The position numbers and the translations under genes were made by a program. Positions 54,865-63,155 of a stretch of DNA of 64,000 nucleotides are shown in pieces. Positions within the stretch are counted from its first letter, which is position 1. Every line of letters begins with the position of its first letter. The DNA comes from JAJYSO01 sp964495935. GTDB lineage: Bacteria > Bacteroidota > Bacteroidia > Flavobacteriales > Flavobacteriaceae. The stretch is taken from the NCBI GenBank assembly GCA_964495935.1, contig CAZBXQ010000009.1, positions 6,121-70,120 on the forward strand, written 5' to 3'. The notes below the pieces were generated by a model. That model did not search any database. It saw nothing but the letters and a program-made list of their open reading frames with translations, and was not told the origin of the DNA.

Positions 54865-54872
54865 CAAAAATA
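54865..54872 (-). promoter_or_regulatory. -7 box of the tamL-fbaA-accD operon
   Basis: TATTTTTG on the minus strand fits TAnnTTTG and lies 21 bases before the proposed TTG start. The box is only 7 bases from the ATG of the divergent methyltransferase gene, so the two promoters must overlap. Confidence 0.5.
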
Positions 54873-54879
54873 CAGTTTT

Positions 54880-55602
54880 ATGCTTAGCAAAAATCAAATA
54901 AAGTTAATTAACCAATTGAATCAAAAAAAATATCGAAAAAAACACGGTTTGTTCATTGCTGAGGGGATTAAGACTGTAAAAGAGTTTCTCGCTTCCCACT
55001 ATCCCGTGGAAGAACTCTACTCGGCACTCGACCTCACGCTCCTTGCCGAACAGGAAGTCACGCTTATCACCCATCAGGAACTCAAAAAAATAAGTCAGTT
55101 GAAAACCCCGCAAACTGTAGTGGGAATCTTCCGCATACCAACTTCCCGATTCCTGTCCGATCCCACTCTGACAGTCGTTATCGATGAAGTTCAGGACCCC
55201 GGAAATCTGGGGACTATTATTCGTCTTTGTGATTGGTTTGGCATTGAGCAGCTCGTTTGTTCGCCCAACACGGTGGACTGCTACAACCCCAAGACTGTAC
55301 AGGCCACCATGGGTTCCTTATCCCGGGTATCGGTCGTCTATACCGATATCGCGACCTATCTCAAAAACGATTCCCGCCCCCGGTATGGAACATTTATGAA
55401 TGGAGCCAACATATATCATTGTTCACTTCCTGAAAAAGCTATTGTAATTATGGGGAATGAGGGTCATGGGATTTCAAAACCGGTTGAAAGTCTGGTCGAT
55501 CATAAAATTGCAATTCCTCAGTTTGGAAAACAGAAGGTTACCGAAAGTTTAAACGTTGCCACGGCCACCGCTATTATACTAAATGAATTTAAACGCGGCT
55601 GA
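54880..55602 (+). CDS. SpoU/TrmH-family RNA 2'-O-methyltransferase
   Basis: A 240-residue knotted (SPOUT) methyltransferase. An N-terminal substrate-binding domain (RKKHGLFIAEGIKTVKEFL) precedes the three SpoU motifs: motif 1 DPGNLGTIIRLCDWFG, motif 2 AIVIMGNEGHGIS, and motif 3 IPQFGKQKVTESLNVATATAI. It resembles RlmB, which methylates 23S rRNA. Its ATG is nearly inside the divergent tamL promoter. A TACTTTAG sequence at 54852-54859 may be its -7 box. Confidence 0.92.
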   Translation: MLSKNQIKLINQLNQKKYRKKHGLFIAEGIKTVKEFLASHYPVEELYSALDLTLLAEQEVTLITHQELKKISQLKTPQTVVGIFRIPTSRFLSDPTLTVVIDEVQDPGNLGTIIRLCDWFGIEQLVCSPNTVDCYNPKTVQATMGSLSRVSVVYTDIATYLKNDSRPRYGTFMNGANIYHCSLPEKAIVIMGNEGHGISKPVESLVDHKIAIPQFGKQKVTESLNVATATAIILNEFKRG

Positions 55603-55684
55603 TTCGTCAATATAAAAAGCACCAACTGCCTATCCTTTTCATCTGCGGTTTATATATTTGTTATATTTTCAATTACCTCTTCTT

Positions 55685-56950
55685 ATGAACGCAACAAAAC
55701 TACTTTCTTTTTTACTCCTCTCTTTCTTTATTCCTTTTCTATCCTTCGGCCAAGACGACCAAATTAAAATTCCAAATCGGAAAAACGCCGATTCGCAATT
55801 GGAAAAGCCTTACGTCATTCTCATCTCGATTGATGGCTTTCGGTATGATTACTTTGATCGCTATCAGCCTGAATTCTTCCTGAAGATGCGAAAGAAGGGA
55901 GTTGCTGCCCAAGCAATGATCCCTTCCTTCCCCAGCGTTACCTTTCCTAACCATTATACTCTGGTAACCGGTCTTATTCCTCCCCACCACGGAATTATCG
56001 GAAACACCATGTATGACCCCTCAACACAGGAATGGTACTCCATTCGAAATGCCAAAGCCGTAAAAAATCCCGATTGGTATGGTGGGATGCCGATCTGGAG
56101 CCTGGCCGAAAGCCAAAACTTATTAACCGCCTGTTATTACTGGCCGGGGTCAGAAGCACCCATCGCCGGATATTACCCTTCCTATTATTATCCATATTCC
56201 GAAACCACCGGAGTGGCCAAACGCATTGAGGAAGTCGTAAAGTGGTTGAAATTACCCGAAGCAAGGCGTCCTCATCTCATTACCTTTTATATGCCCCAGG
56301 TCGATCATGCCGGCCATACTTTCGGGCCGGAATCAATGGAGACGGAATCGGCTGTTTATTTCGTTGATGCCGCCATCAAACAACTTGATAAAGAGGTCCG
56401 GAAAACCGGACTTCCGGTTAATTTTATCGTTGTCTCCGATCACGGAATGATTGGACTGAATACTGCTCATCCCCTATCCTTGCCAAAAGTAAAACCGAAC
56501 CTTGTTGAAGAAATTGTAAACAACGGAACTTATGCCAGCGTTTTCGTAAAAAAGAAAGAAGAGGTTAAGAAGGTCTATAAAGCGATTAGAAAAGGGGCTC
56601 CTCAGGAATACAAGGTGTATTTAAAAACTGAAGTTCCCAAGAAATATCATTTTTCCGATCAAGAAGATACTTTTAACCGAGAAGGAGATATCGTACTGAT
56701 AGCCGAGGCACCCTACTATTTTTCAAAAAACGGTACAATTCCTAAAGGATCACACGGTTATCTCCCGGAAGACACTCCCGAGATGAAAACGGTATTTACC
56801 GCTTGGGGCCCCAACATAAAAAAACACAAAAAGATTAACGCTTTTAAAAATATTCAGGTGTATCCCCTTCTTGCAAATCTACTGGGGCTGGAATATGACA
56901 CCGACAACATTGATGGGGATGAACATTTAGCCCGTCAAGTTTTACGGTAA
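55685..56950 (+). CDS. Ectonucleotide pyrophosphatase/phosphodiesterase-like (alkaline phosphatase superfamily)
   Basis: A 421-residue exported enzyme (signal peptide MNATKLLSFLLLSFFIPFLSF). The alkaline-phosphatase-like core has a metal Asp in LISIDGFRYDYFD, nucleophile Thr in PSFPSVTFPNHYTLVTG, DHAGHTFGP and SDHGMIG with zinc ligands, and a C-terminal HGYLPEDTPEMKTVF with the last histidine. These are NPP-family signatures. Bacterial homologues cleave nucleotide or phosphodiester bonds. It could supply phosphate or nucleosides. The start was chosen from the signal-peptide fit. Confidence 0.9.
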   Translation: MNATKLLSFLLLSFFIPFLSFGQDDQIKIPNRKNADSQLEKPYVILISIDGFRYDYFDRYQPEFFLKMRKKGVAAQAMIPSFPSVTFPNHYTLVTGLIPPHHGIIGNTMYDPSTQEWYSIRNAKAVKNPDWYGGMPIWSLAESQNLLTACYYWPGSEAPIAGYYPSYYYPYSETTGVAKRIEEVVKWLKLPEARRPHLITFYMPQVDHAGHTFGPESMETESAVYFVDAAIKQLDKEVRKTGLPVNFIVVSDHGMIGLNTAHPLSLPKVKPNLVEEIVNNGTYASVFVKKKEEVKKVYKAIRKGAPQEYKVYLKTEVPKKYHFSDQEDTFNREGDIVLIAEAPYYFSKNGTIPKGSHGYLPEDTPEMKTVFTAWGPNIKKHKKINAFKNIQVYPLLANLLGLEYDTDNIDGDEHLARQVLR

Positions 56951-57001
56951 GACCGGAGAAGCTGATTCATTCCTCCGTAAGTAAAGGGGGATGGAATGCA
57001 A

Positions 57002-57031
57002 AGAGAGGCATGGCTCACGCCATGCCTCTCT
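57002..57031. terminator. Strong hairpin between convergent genes
   Basis: AGAGAGGCATGGC and GCCATGCCTCTCT form a perfect 13-bp stem with a 4-base loop. It lies 51 bases after the phosphodiesterase gene and 24 bases after the rpmH stop codon. Long U-tracts are absent on both sides. Confidence 0.65.
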
Positions 57032-57054
57032 ATAGTATCAAGAACTTTTAAATC

Positions 57055-57213
57055 TTAATGCTTGTGACGAATCTCCGAAGAAACGCTTAGTTTTTTTCTT
57101 CCTCGTCTTCTTCTTCGGGATAAAACCTTTTTCCCGTTGGCACTCTTCATTCGTGCTCTAAATCCATGCTTATTTTTTCGTCTTCGTTTCGAGGGTTGAA
57201 AAGTACGTTTCAT
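57055..57213 (-). CDS. rpmH: Ribosomal protein L34
   Basis: Reading the minus strand from ATG 57213 gives a 52-residue, very basic protein: MKRTFQPSKRRRKNKHGFRA, then RMKSANGKKVLSRRRRRGRK, KLSVSSEIRHKH. This matches L34 throughout (MKRTxQPSxxKRxxxHGFRxRM, GxxxLxxRRxKGRxxLS). It is part of the large ribosomal subunit. The phylum-typical C-terminal extension is present. dnaA and rnpA, its neighbours in many bacteria, are not here. The gene is only 159 bases and easily missed. Confidence 0.96.
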   Translation of the reverse strand: MKRTFQPSKRRRKNKHGFRARMKSANGKKVLSRRRRRGRKKLSVSSEIRHKH

Positions 57214-57283
57214 TACGTTTTAATTTTAAATTTTATTCAACTTCATATACCGAACACTAATTACGGCTTATAATTTCGGAGGG

Positions 57284-57313
57284 CAAATATACAATTTGTT
57301 TTCCGGTTTCAAA
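57284..57313 (-). promoter_or_regulatory. Promoter of rpmH, TTTG-N18-TATATTTG
   Basis: On the minus strand TTTG (complement of 57310-57313) is followed after 18 bases by TATATTTG (complement of 57284-57291), a full match to the Bacteroidota promoter consensus. The rpmH start codon is about 70 bases downstream. Confidence 0.7.
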
Positions 57314-57345
57314 GTAAAATGTAAAAAAATACAACCTATTTTTTA

Positions 57346-57353
57346 TACCTTTG
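57346..57353 (+). promoter_or_regulatory. -7 box of the TPR-thiD operon
   Basis: TACCTTTG fits TAnnTTTG exactly, 60 bases before the next plus-strand start codon. It faces away from the rpmH promoter. Confidence 0.5.
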
Positions 57354-57413
57354 TCAATCTTTATTTTTAGCCGGGCTTTTTGGTAAGCTCTAAACTCAAA
57401 AAAGATATACTAA

Positions 57414-57929
57414 ATGTTTAATAAAAACATCAAACTTATTGTAGCCGGACTGCTGATTGCCTTTGCCGTGTATCAATTCACAGAAGGCTTTATCGGCAAT
57501 GGGATTATGTGGGTCTTGCTTGCCGGGATTTTTATTTTCCTTTATTTCAAAAACGAGATCATCCTGCTGGCCTTCCTTCGGCTTCGCAAAGAGGATTTCC
57601 CCGGCACCAAAAAATGGCTCGATAAAATTAAAAATCCGGAAACGGCTCTGGTCAAAAAACAACAGGGATACTACTGGTACCTCCACGGTTTGATGATGTC
57701 TCAAGAAAACCTGACCAAAGCTGAAAAATATCTAAAAAAAGCCGTTAAACTGGGATTAAACATGAAACACGATCTGGCCATGGCCAAATTAAACCTGGCC
57801 GGAATCGCGATGTCTAAACGTCGTAAACGCGAGGCTCAACGACTACTTAAAGAGGCTAAAAAATTAGACAAACACAGCATGTTGACGAGTCAAATACGGA
57901 TGATGAAGCAACAAATGAAAAAAATATAA
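57414..57929 (+). CDS. Membrane-anchored TPR-like protein of unknown function
   Basis: A 171-residue protein with two closely spaced hydrophobic helices at residues ~7-46 (LIVAGLLIAFAVYQFTEG, then IMWVLLAGIFIFLYF) and a cytoplasmic helical domain. The latter contains TPR-like repeats (YYWYLHGLMMSQENLTKAEKYLKKAVKLG, then DLAMAKLNLAGIAMSKRRKREAQRLLKEAKKL). No catalytic motif. The thiD gene follows after 2 bases, so they are cotranscribed; a functional link to thiamine synthesis is not implied. Confidence 0.75.
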   Translation: MFNKNIKLIVAGLLIAFAVYQFTEGFIGNGIMWVLLAGIFIFLYFKNEIILLAFLRLRKEDFPGTKKWLDKIKNPETALVKKQQGYYWYLHGLMMSQENLTKAEKYLKKAVKLGLNMKHDLAMAKLNLAGIAMSKRRKREAQRLLKEAKKLDKHSMLTSQIRMMKQQMKKI

Positions 57930-57931
57930 GG

Positions 57932-58738
57932 ATGATCAAAAAAATTGTTACGATAGCCGGATCCGATGCTTCGGGAGGAGCCGGAATCGAAGCCGATTTG
58001 CGAACTTTTGCCAAGCACAATCTATACGGTACCGCTGCACTGACCGTTACCGTAACCATGGATTACAACAATAACTGGGTTCATGGCGTTCATCCAATCC
58101 CGGTAGAAACAATCAAGGCGCAACTGGATACCATTTTTCAGGGCCTTACCATCGATACCGTTAAAACCGGTATGCTACCCACTCCCGAAATCATAGATCT
58201 GGTCGCTGATTACCTGGACCGATATGCTCAAAACAAACCCACCGTCATTGATCCGGTGATGGTATGCAAAGGCGATGAGCCTTTATTTCCCGAACATGGG
58301 GAACGTATTCGGGAGGTCTTGGTAAAATATGCCACGATTATCACCCCCAATCTTTTTGAAGCCGCGCAACTGGCTCAGGGAAATCCCATTCAAACGATAG
58401 AAGAAGCCCAAAATGCCGCGCAGAAAATATGGGAGACCGGGGGGTGCAAGTCTCTTGTCATCAAAAATGTGGGGATTCTGGAATCTCCCGAGACTGCGGA
58501 TGATCTATTCTATGACGGAAGAGAATTTACTCGGATTGAAGGGCCTCACATCGATACCGATCACACGCACGGGTTAGGCTGCACCTATGCCTCACACGTA
58601 GCTTCTTTCCTTACCCAAGGTTATACTCCCAAAGAAGCCTGTAAAGCCACCAAGAAGGCTATTACCAAAGGTCTAAAGAATCATTTTGCCTTAAACAAAT
58701 ATGTAGGAACTCTAAATTTTCCCGATAGTTTTAAATAA
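57932..58738 (+). CDS. thiD: Hydroxymethylpyrimidine/phosphomethylpyrimidine kinase
   Basis: A 268-residue ribokinase-fold kinase that phosphorylates HMP and HMP-P in thiamine synthesis. It starts VTIAGSDASGGAGIEADLRTF, the substrate-binding signature of ThiD. It continues with IDPVMVCKGDEPLFP and TPNLFEAAQLAQG, and the anion-hole/catalytic motif DTDHTHGLGCTYASHVA (HGxGC with catalytic Cys). No TPP riboswitch is visible upstream, since it is 2 bases after the preceding gene. Confidence 0.94.
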   Translation: MIKKIVTIAGSDASGGAGIEADLRTFAKHNLYGTAALTVTVTMDYNNNWVHGVHPIPVETIKAQLDTIFQGLTIDTVKTGMLPTPEIIDLVADYLDRYAQNKPTVIDPVMVCKGDEPLFPEHGERIREVLVKYATIITPNLFEAAQLAQGNPIQTIEEAQNAAQKIWETGGCKSLVIKNVGILESPETADDLFYDGREFTRIEGPHIDTDHTHGLGCTYASHVASFLTQGYTPKEACKATKKAITKGLKNHFALNKYVGTLNFPDSFK

Positions 58739-58867
58739 ATAAGAAACCACAAGACCCGTAGTATCTTAACTCCTGCCTCCTGAGGCCAAGGATGCGTTCC
58801 CGGATTCTTAGTTTATAAATTAAACAGGCTAAAGCTGATTTCTTTCTTCTGAATCGGAAAATTAATT

Positions 58868-58875
58868 TATATTTG
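58868..58875 (+). promoter_or_regulatory. -7 box of the aspartokinase gene
   Basis: TATATTTG fits TAnnTTTG exactly and would start transcription near 58882, giving a leader of about 155 bases before the aspartokinase ATG. That is long for this phylum and contains a leader ORF and a terminator. Confidence 0.55.
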
Positions 58876-58897
58876 AGACGAATTTAGCACCTAAAAT

Positions 58898-58945
58898 ATG
58901 TTACTTAATCGTATTTATAAAAAGAGTAAAAAGAATTTCTTGTGA
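58898..58945 (+). CDS. Lysine-rich leader peptide, 15 aa
   Basis: The frame ATG-58898 to TGA-58945 encodes MLLNRIYKKSKKNFL, with four Lys in six consecutive residues (codons at 58919-58924 and 58928-58933). It lies just downstream of the promoter and upstream of an antiterminator arm (58950-58958) and a terminator (58988-59020), in front of aspartokinase, the first enzyme of lysine synthesis. The geometry fits translational control of transcription termination. Chance is possible, as AAA/AAG codons are frequent in AT-rich DNA. Confidence 0.5.
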   Translation: MLLNRIYKKSKKNFL

Positions 58946-58949
58946 CCCC

Positions 58950-59020
58950 CAGTCGTGAGCAACCCCTCTTTTTAACGATATAAAATCAAAAAAGGCTTGT
59001 CATCACGACAGGCCTTTTTT
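58950..59020 (+). terminator. Candidate attenuator: antiterminator arm and terminator before lysC
   Basis: The terminator is AAAAAAGGCTTGTC (58988-59001) paired with GACAGGCCTTTTTT (59007-59020), one G-T wobble, with T6 at the end. An alternative pairing is GTCGTGA (58952-58958) with TCACGAC (59003-59009), seven perfect pairs plus CC/GG beyond one mismatch. It uses the loop and right arm of the terminator, so the two structures exclude each other. Confidence 0.55.
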
Positions 59021-59035
59021 AATCCTGTATTCTCT

Positions 59036-60349
59036 ATGAAAATTTTAAAATTTGGCGGCACTTCGGTAGGCACGCCAAACCGTATGAAAACTCTTCCGGA
59101 GCTTATCCAAAGCCAGGAATCCTCCTCCAAAATCGTTGTTTTATCGGCTTTATCGGGAGTCACCGACAAGCTTGAGGCCCTTTGCCAATTCTTCCAAGAA
59201 GGAGCGGCCGAAAAGGCCAAGTGTCAAATCGACGAATTGCAATCTCGACATCTCCAATTTGCCGATGCACTTTTTCAAAAGGAAGTTTTCCTGCAAGAAG
59301 CCCGTACCCGTATAAAAGAACAATTTGAAAAGTTATTTCAATACGCTCCCGAAAATTTTTCACCCTCCCATCAAGGTGTAATTATGGCTCAGGGAGAAGT
59401 ACTTTCCACTCTTCTCTTTCATCTTTATCTGCAGGAAATCGGATTTCAGAATGAATTGCTCTACGCTCCCGATTATATCCATTTAGACCGGGAAGAGTGC
59501 CCCCATCCCGAAAATATTTCCAAGAAACTGCTGCCCGATATTCAACGGGCTTCCTCTACTCTTTTTGTAATTCAGGGCTTTATCTGCAAAATGCACAACA
59601 ACAAAATCGGGAACCTTAAGAGAGGAGGCAGTGACTATACCGCCTCGCTGCTGGGGGCGGCTCTGAAGGCCGAAGAAATTCAAATTTGGACCGATATCGA
59701 CGGGCTTCACAACAATGATCCCCGATATGTTGAAAACACCCATCCCATTCGTGTTTTAAGCTATGACGAAGCCGCAGAGCTGGCCTATTTCGGAGCCAAA
59801 ATTTTACATCCCCAAAGCATTCACCCGGCCCGGGACAAAAGAGTTCCCGTGCGTTTACTCAACACAATGAATCCCCAATCCCCCGGTACATTGATAACCC
59901 AAGAAGCCCCCTTACGAGAAGTTGTTGCCATCGCCGCAAAAAGTGGAATTACAGCCGTCAAAATCCAATCCTCACGAATGCTGATGGCTTATGGTTTCCT
60001 TAAAAATGTATTTGAAATATTTGAGCATTATCGCACCCCGATTGATATGATTACCACCTCGGAGGTAGCCGTATCGCTAACTATCGACAATGAATATCAA
60101 CTGCCCAAAATCACTCGGGAGCTTGAAAAATTCGGTCAGGTAGAAATTGATCGGAATCAAAGTATTATTTGTATCGTGGGGAACTATACGGGAGAATCCC
60201 ATGGTAAGGCGGCACTTGTCACCGAAGCCCTGAAACATCTTCCCATTCGAATGATCTCCTATGGCGGAAGCGTTCACAACATCTCTTTACTCATCCCCGA
60301 AGACCACAAAATCGAGGCGTTACAAGCATTACACGACAAACTTTTTTGA
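59036..60349 (+). CDS. lysC: Aspartate kinase (monofunctional)
   Basis: A 437-residue enzyme that phosphorylates aspartate, the first step to lysine, threonine and methionine. The start MKILKFGGTSVGTPNRM gives the standard KFGGTSV nucleotide-binding motif at the N-terminus. Further motifs are LKRGGSDYTASLLGAAL, WTDIDGLHNNDPRYV and SYDEAAELAYFGAKILHP. Two C-terminal ACT domains (from about residue 300) should bind the feedback amino acid. No homoserine dehydrogenase domain is fused. Upstream is a candidate lysine attenuator. Confidence 0.95.
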   Translation: MKILKFGGTSVGTPNRMKTLPELIQSQESSSKIVVLSALSGVTDKLEALCQFFQEGAAEKAKCQIDELQSRHLQFADALFQKEVFLQEARTRIKEQFEKLFQYAPENFSPSHQGVIMAQGEVLSTLLFHLYLQEIGFQNELLYAPDYIHLDREECPHPENISKKLLPDIQRASSTLFVIQGFICKMHNNKIGNLKRGGSDYTASLLGAALKAEEIQIWTDIDGLHNNDPRYVENTHPIRVLSYDEAAELAYFGAKILHPQSIHPARDKRVPVRLLNTMNPQSPGTLITQEAPLREVVAIAAKSGITAVKIQSSRMLMAYGFLKNVFEIFEHYRTPIDMITTSEVAVSLTIDNEYQLPKITRELEKFGQVEIDRNQSIICIVGNYTGESHGKAALVTEALKHLPIRMISYGGSVHNISLLIPEDHKIEALQALHDKLF

Positions 60350-60374
60350 TTTCAATAAAAAAAGGAACCGTTAA

Positions 60375-61358
60375 TTAGTTACCATTAAAACTGCGATAAT
60401 ATCCCTCCTGAGGAATCTGAATAGTATATTTTTTATGGGAAGAATTATTAAGATGGGCTTCCCGCAGCCAAGGATTATGAATCTTTAAGGTCTTATAACT
60501 AATTCCATATTTTCGGGCAAATCCGGGGATATCCGAAATGGCGGTATCAACCTCCACCGTGAAGGTTGGGATAGGAGCATATAAATCCTTCTCGGTAAAT
60601 GAAAATCCATATTTTCGGGGATGTTGCATAACTTCCTTAATGGCCAAAATTCGAAATATATACCGGGCCGTTTCGGGATTGAGCAATAAATCGTAATAAT
60701 CTTCGGCTTCCTGGCGGTCTTGCTGTCGAAGAATTCCCGATCGTCCCGCATTATAAGCGGCGGCAGCCAAGGTCCAGGATCCAAATTTTTCCTTAGACTT
60801 TAATAAATATTTACAGGCCGCCTCCGTCGATTTTACAAGATTATACCGTTCATCTACGTTGCTATTAATCTCCAGGCCATATTCCCGTCCTGTCGATTGC
60901 ATAAACTGCCAAACTCCTTTTGCACCTGCCGGAGAAACGGCATTTAATAAAGCACTCTCTGCCACTGCCAGATATTTAAAATCATCCGGAATCCCACAGC
61001 TCGCCAAAATAGGCTCAATGACCGGAAATAATTCGTGCGCCCGTTTCAGCAACAGTAATCCATTTGACTGCCAATAGGCATTGACCAATAATTCACGATC
61101 CATCCGTTTATACACATCGCTGTCCTCCAACGGGACCGGTTCTCCGGCAAATTCCATCTCCTCGGGAACCGGAAGAGCATGTATAGTATAATTTCCTACT
61201 ACCGTCTTCAATGAGTCCAAAACACGGGCTTGTTCCTCCATGACGGCTTTCTCCCCTGCCGAATCACGGCCTGTTGATACCGCCTGGATCAATAATCCCA
61301 GCACTGCGATCACGCCGATCAGCGCAAATGCATTTCTTACTAATTTCTCTTTAAACAT
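60375..61358 (-). CDS. Lytic transglycosylase (SLT domain, MltD-like)
   Basis: A 327-residue protein with an N-terminal membrane anchor (ALIGVIAVLGLLIQA). The SLT domain spans residues ~110-250 with the catalytic Glu in LAVAESALLNAVSPAGAKGVWQFM and the supporting AAAAYNAG motif. It cleaves between MurNAc and GlcNAc, leaving 1,6-anhydroMurNAc ends. The C-terminal ~60 residues (FARKYGISYKTLKIHNPWL) resemble a LysM module. It could generate the anhydro-muropeptides handled by the 20-40 kb locus. It converges on lysC, 25 bases away. Confidence 0.9.
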   Translation of the reverse strand: MFKEKLVRNAFALIGVIAVLGLLIQAVSTGRDSAGEKAVMEEQARVLDSLKTVVGNYTIHALPVPEEMEFAGEPVPLEDSDVYKRMDRELLVNAYWQSNGLLLLKRAHELFPVIEPILASCGIPDDFKYLAVAESALLNAVSPAGAKGVWQFMQSTGREYGLEINSNVDERYNLVKSTEAACKYLLKSKEKFGSWTLAAAAYNAGRSGILRQQDRQEAEDYYDLLLNPETARYIFRILAIKEVMQHPRKYGFSFTEKDLYAPIPTFTVEVDTAISDIPGFARKYGISYKTLKIHNPWLREAHLNNSSHKKYTIQIPQEGYYRSFNGN

Positions 61359-61403
61359 TAAACCGACCTAATTTTTCAGCTCTAAAATAAGTAATATTTT
61401 TAT

Positions 61404-62072
61404 CTATAGCTTCCCTTTTTCAATGAGTCTGGCTAAATATTGATTAAACCACCGATGGCGATCAATAATCATGATATGGGTACCGCCCTTGACGACATAA
61501 CAATCCCGGATATACTTTATGGGGAAAATATGATCGTGATCGCCGTGAATATGAACACTTCCGGGAATAGGTTCTTCCTGATCCCAATGCAGTACCTCGC
61601 CGATGGCCCAATTTAGATACGATTTATTATCCGGGCCGATATACCGTTCATATAATTTTAATCGGGTTTTAATCTTTTGCCCCACCGGCAGGGATTCCAA
61701 TTTTTTGTAATGCTTGACCATCCCGGTAGGCAAAACTTTATACAGTTTGGTCTTTCTCCCAAATCGCATATATGGGGGAAGCTCTTTTTTGGATTTAACG
61801 GTAGAAATCAAAATCAATCGCCGCGTATTGATAAAGTGGCTCATCTCCTGTACGATCATACCGCCAAGAGACACCCCGACCAGCACTACATCATCATATT
61901 TTACCGCTTTACATAAACGCTTGGCATATTGCCGCAGAGATTCTCCTTTATGCGGAACCTTCCAATCGAGCCAATGCATCTCATACGTTTCTTCCGGAAG
62001 TTTTATAAATTCAAAAATATTAGGTTTTGCCGACATCCCCGGCATAAAATAAACATGTGTTTTTGCTTCCAT
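61404..62072 (-). CDS. Alpha/beta hydrolase
   Basis: A 222-residue hydrolase. The nucleophile elbow is LVGVSLGGMIVQE (GxSxG), the acid Asp is in HGDHDHIFP, and the catalytic His is in GGTHIMIID. It lacks a signal peptide and so is cytoplasmic. The family is too broad to name a substrate. It is 45 bases upstream of the lytic transglycosylase gene and could share its transcript. Confidence 0.85.
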   Translation of the reverse strand: MEAKTHVYFMPGMSAKPNIFEFIKLPEETYEMHWLDWKVPHKGESLRQYAKRLCKAVKYDDVVLVGVSLGGMIVQEMSHFINTRRLILISTVKSKKELPPYMRFGRKTKLYKVLPTGMVKHYKKLESLPVGQKIKTRLKLYERYIGPDNKSYLNWAIGEVLHWDQEEPIPGSVHIHGDHDHIFPIKYIRDCYVVKGGTHIMIIDRHRWFNQYLARLIEKGKL

Positions 62073-62344
62073 TTCTATTTTTTAACACGTCTGAAGTACG
62101 TAAGTACCTCAAAATTACCTAAATTTGGGAAGAAGCGAAGAGTAGAGATATTAAAACTTCGCTAATTAGCTACTCAAACTTTACAAGATGCAAGCCCTTC
62201 TGAATACCCCGTTTTTGTACTCGGATTTCTGTGTGCAAAAAAAGAAGATTATCAAAACGGCATTTCCTATTTCTGTTTAAAAAAACCATTTCAAAAGTAT
62301 ATTCAATTGCCATAAATCAAGAAAAAGAATCAATTTTATATGTT

Positions 62345-62653
62345 ATGAAGAATGCTGTAGAACCTCTGGAAATTACAAACAATGATTTTTTAAGACAATT
62401 TGAAGCCAAAGTTGGAGACTGCCTCATCAAATTGGAATATGCCGAACATCCCCGAAAAATATTTTTAACCAAATTTGTCATCGATGAGGATTTATGCAAT
62501 CAAGGCTATGACGAGGCTTTTTTGGAGTCCATTTTTAATCATTTTCTGGAAGAGGAGACCCGCATCATGCCCACCTGTGCCCAGGTTGTAAAGTTTTATA
62601 AATCGCATCGCCGAAAATACAAAAAACTCCTTCCTACCGGAATCAATTTATAA
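62345..62653 (+). CDS. GNAT-like N-acetyltransferase, small (YjdJ/PF14542 type)
   Basis: A 102-residue protein. The fold pattern LEITNNDFLRQFEAKVGD, then LIKLEYAE, then IFLTKFVIDEDLCNQGYDEAFLESIFNHF matches the short GNAT family, in which the Q/RGxG-like acetyl-CoA loop here is the weak NQGYDEA. It ends in IMPTCAQVVKFYKSHRRKYKKL, equivalent to the family's V.P.C..V..Y....P.Y..L. The start was chosen at the first ATG giving the family length. It is followed 23 bases later by yraN. Confidence 0.75.
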   Translation: MKNAVEPLEITNNDFLRQFEAKVGDCLIKLEYAEHPRKIFLTKFVIDEDLCNQGYDEAFLESIFNHFLEEETRIMPTCAQVVKFYKSHRRKYKKLLPTGINL

Positions 62654-62676
62654 GAGCTAAAAACTGCTCTGCAATT

Positions 62677-63036
62677 ATGGCCAAACATAATGCCTTGGGG
62701 AAAGAAGGCGAGCAAAGAGCCGTTCATTTTCTCTCCCGGCGAGGGTATCACATTCTCGAGCAAAATTACCGGTTTCAAAAAGCCGAAATCGATATTATTG
62801 CTCAAAAAGGGAAAGTTGTAATCGCTGTGGAAGTAAAGACCCGTAGTTCTAACTTTTTCGGAAACCCCCAAGATTTTGTAAAACCCGACCAAATTCAGCG
62901 TTTGGTGAAGGCATTGGATTATTATATCTACACTCGGGATCTGGAGGTTGAAGCCCGGTTTGATATTATAGCCATTATAAAAGCACCTTCCGGTTTCAAA
63001 ATCAAACACCTCAAAGATGCCTTTTTTTATTTTTAA
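62677..63036 (+). CDS. YraN family protein (UPF0102), nuclease-fold
   Basis: A 119-residue member of UPF0102. It has the restriction-endonuclease-like signature GKEGEQRAVHFLSRRGYHIL, then AEIDIIAQKG and VIAVEVKTRSS, giving the E...D...ExK catalytic pattern. The biological role is uncertain. It probably shares a transcript with the small GNAT-like gene. The downstream gene is convergent. Confidence 0.92.
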   Translation: MAKHNALGKEGEQRAVHFLSRRGYHILEQNYRFQKAEIDIIAQKGKVVIAVEVKTRSSNFFGNPQDFVKPDQIQRLVKALDYYIYTRDLEVEARFDIIAIIKAPSGFKIKHLKDAFFYF

Positions 63037-63155
63037 GAATAAAGTACAGTATTTAATGTCTCTGTTTCCGTCTATAAACAATAAATAAGGGGCACCCCCA
63101 CCTCCCATTCAAGAGCATAAAAAACGCATCACTTATCTTCAGGAGTCAAATCCCT

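Noticed and set aside
57055..57213. rpmH as a sign of the replication origin
   Set aside because: rpmH is near dnaA in many bacteria, but dnaA, rnpA and DnaA-box clusters are not visible here.
57932..58738. Possible TPP riboswitch for thiD
   Set aside because: The gene begins 2 bases after the preceding gene, so there is no leader to hold one, and no THI-box-like sequence was seen.
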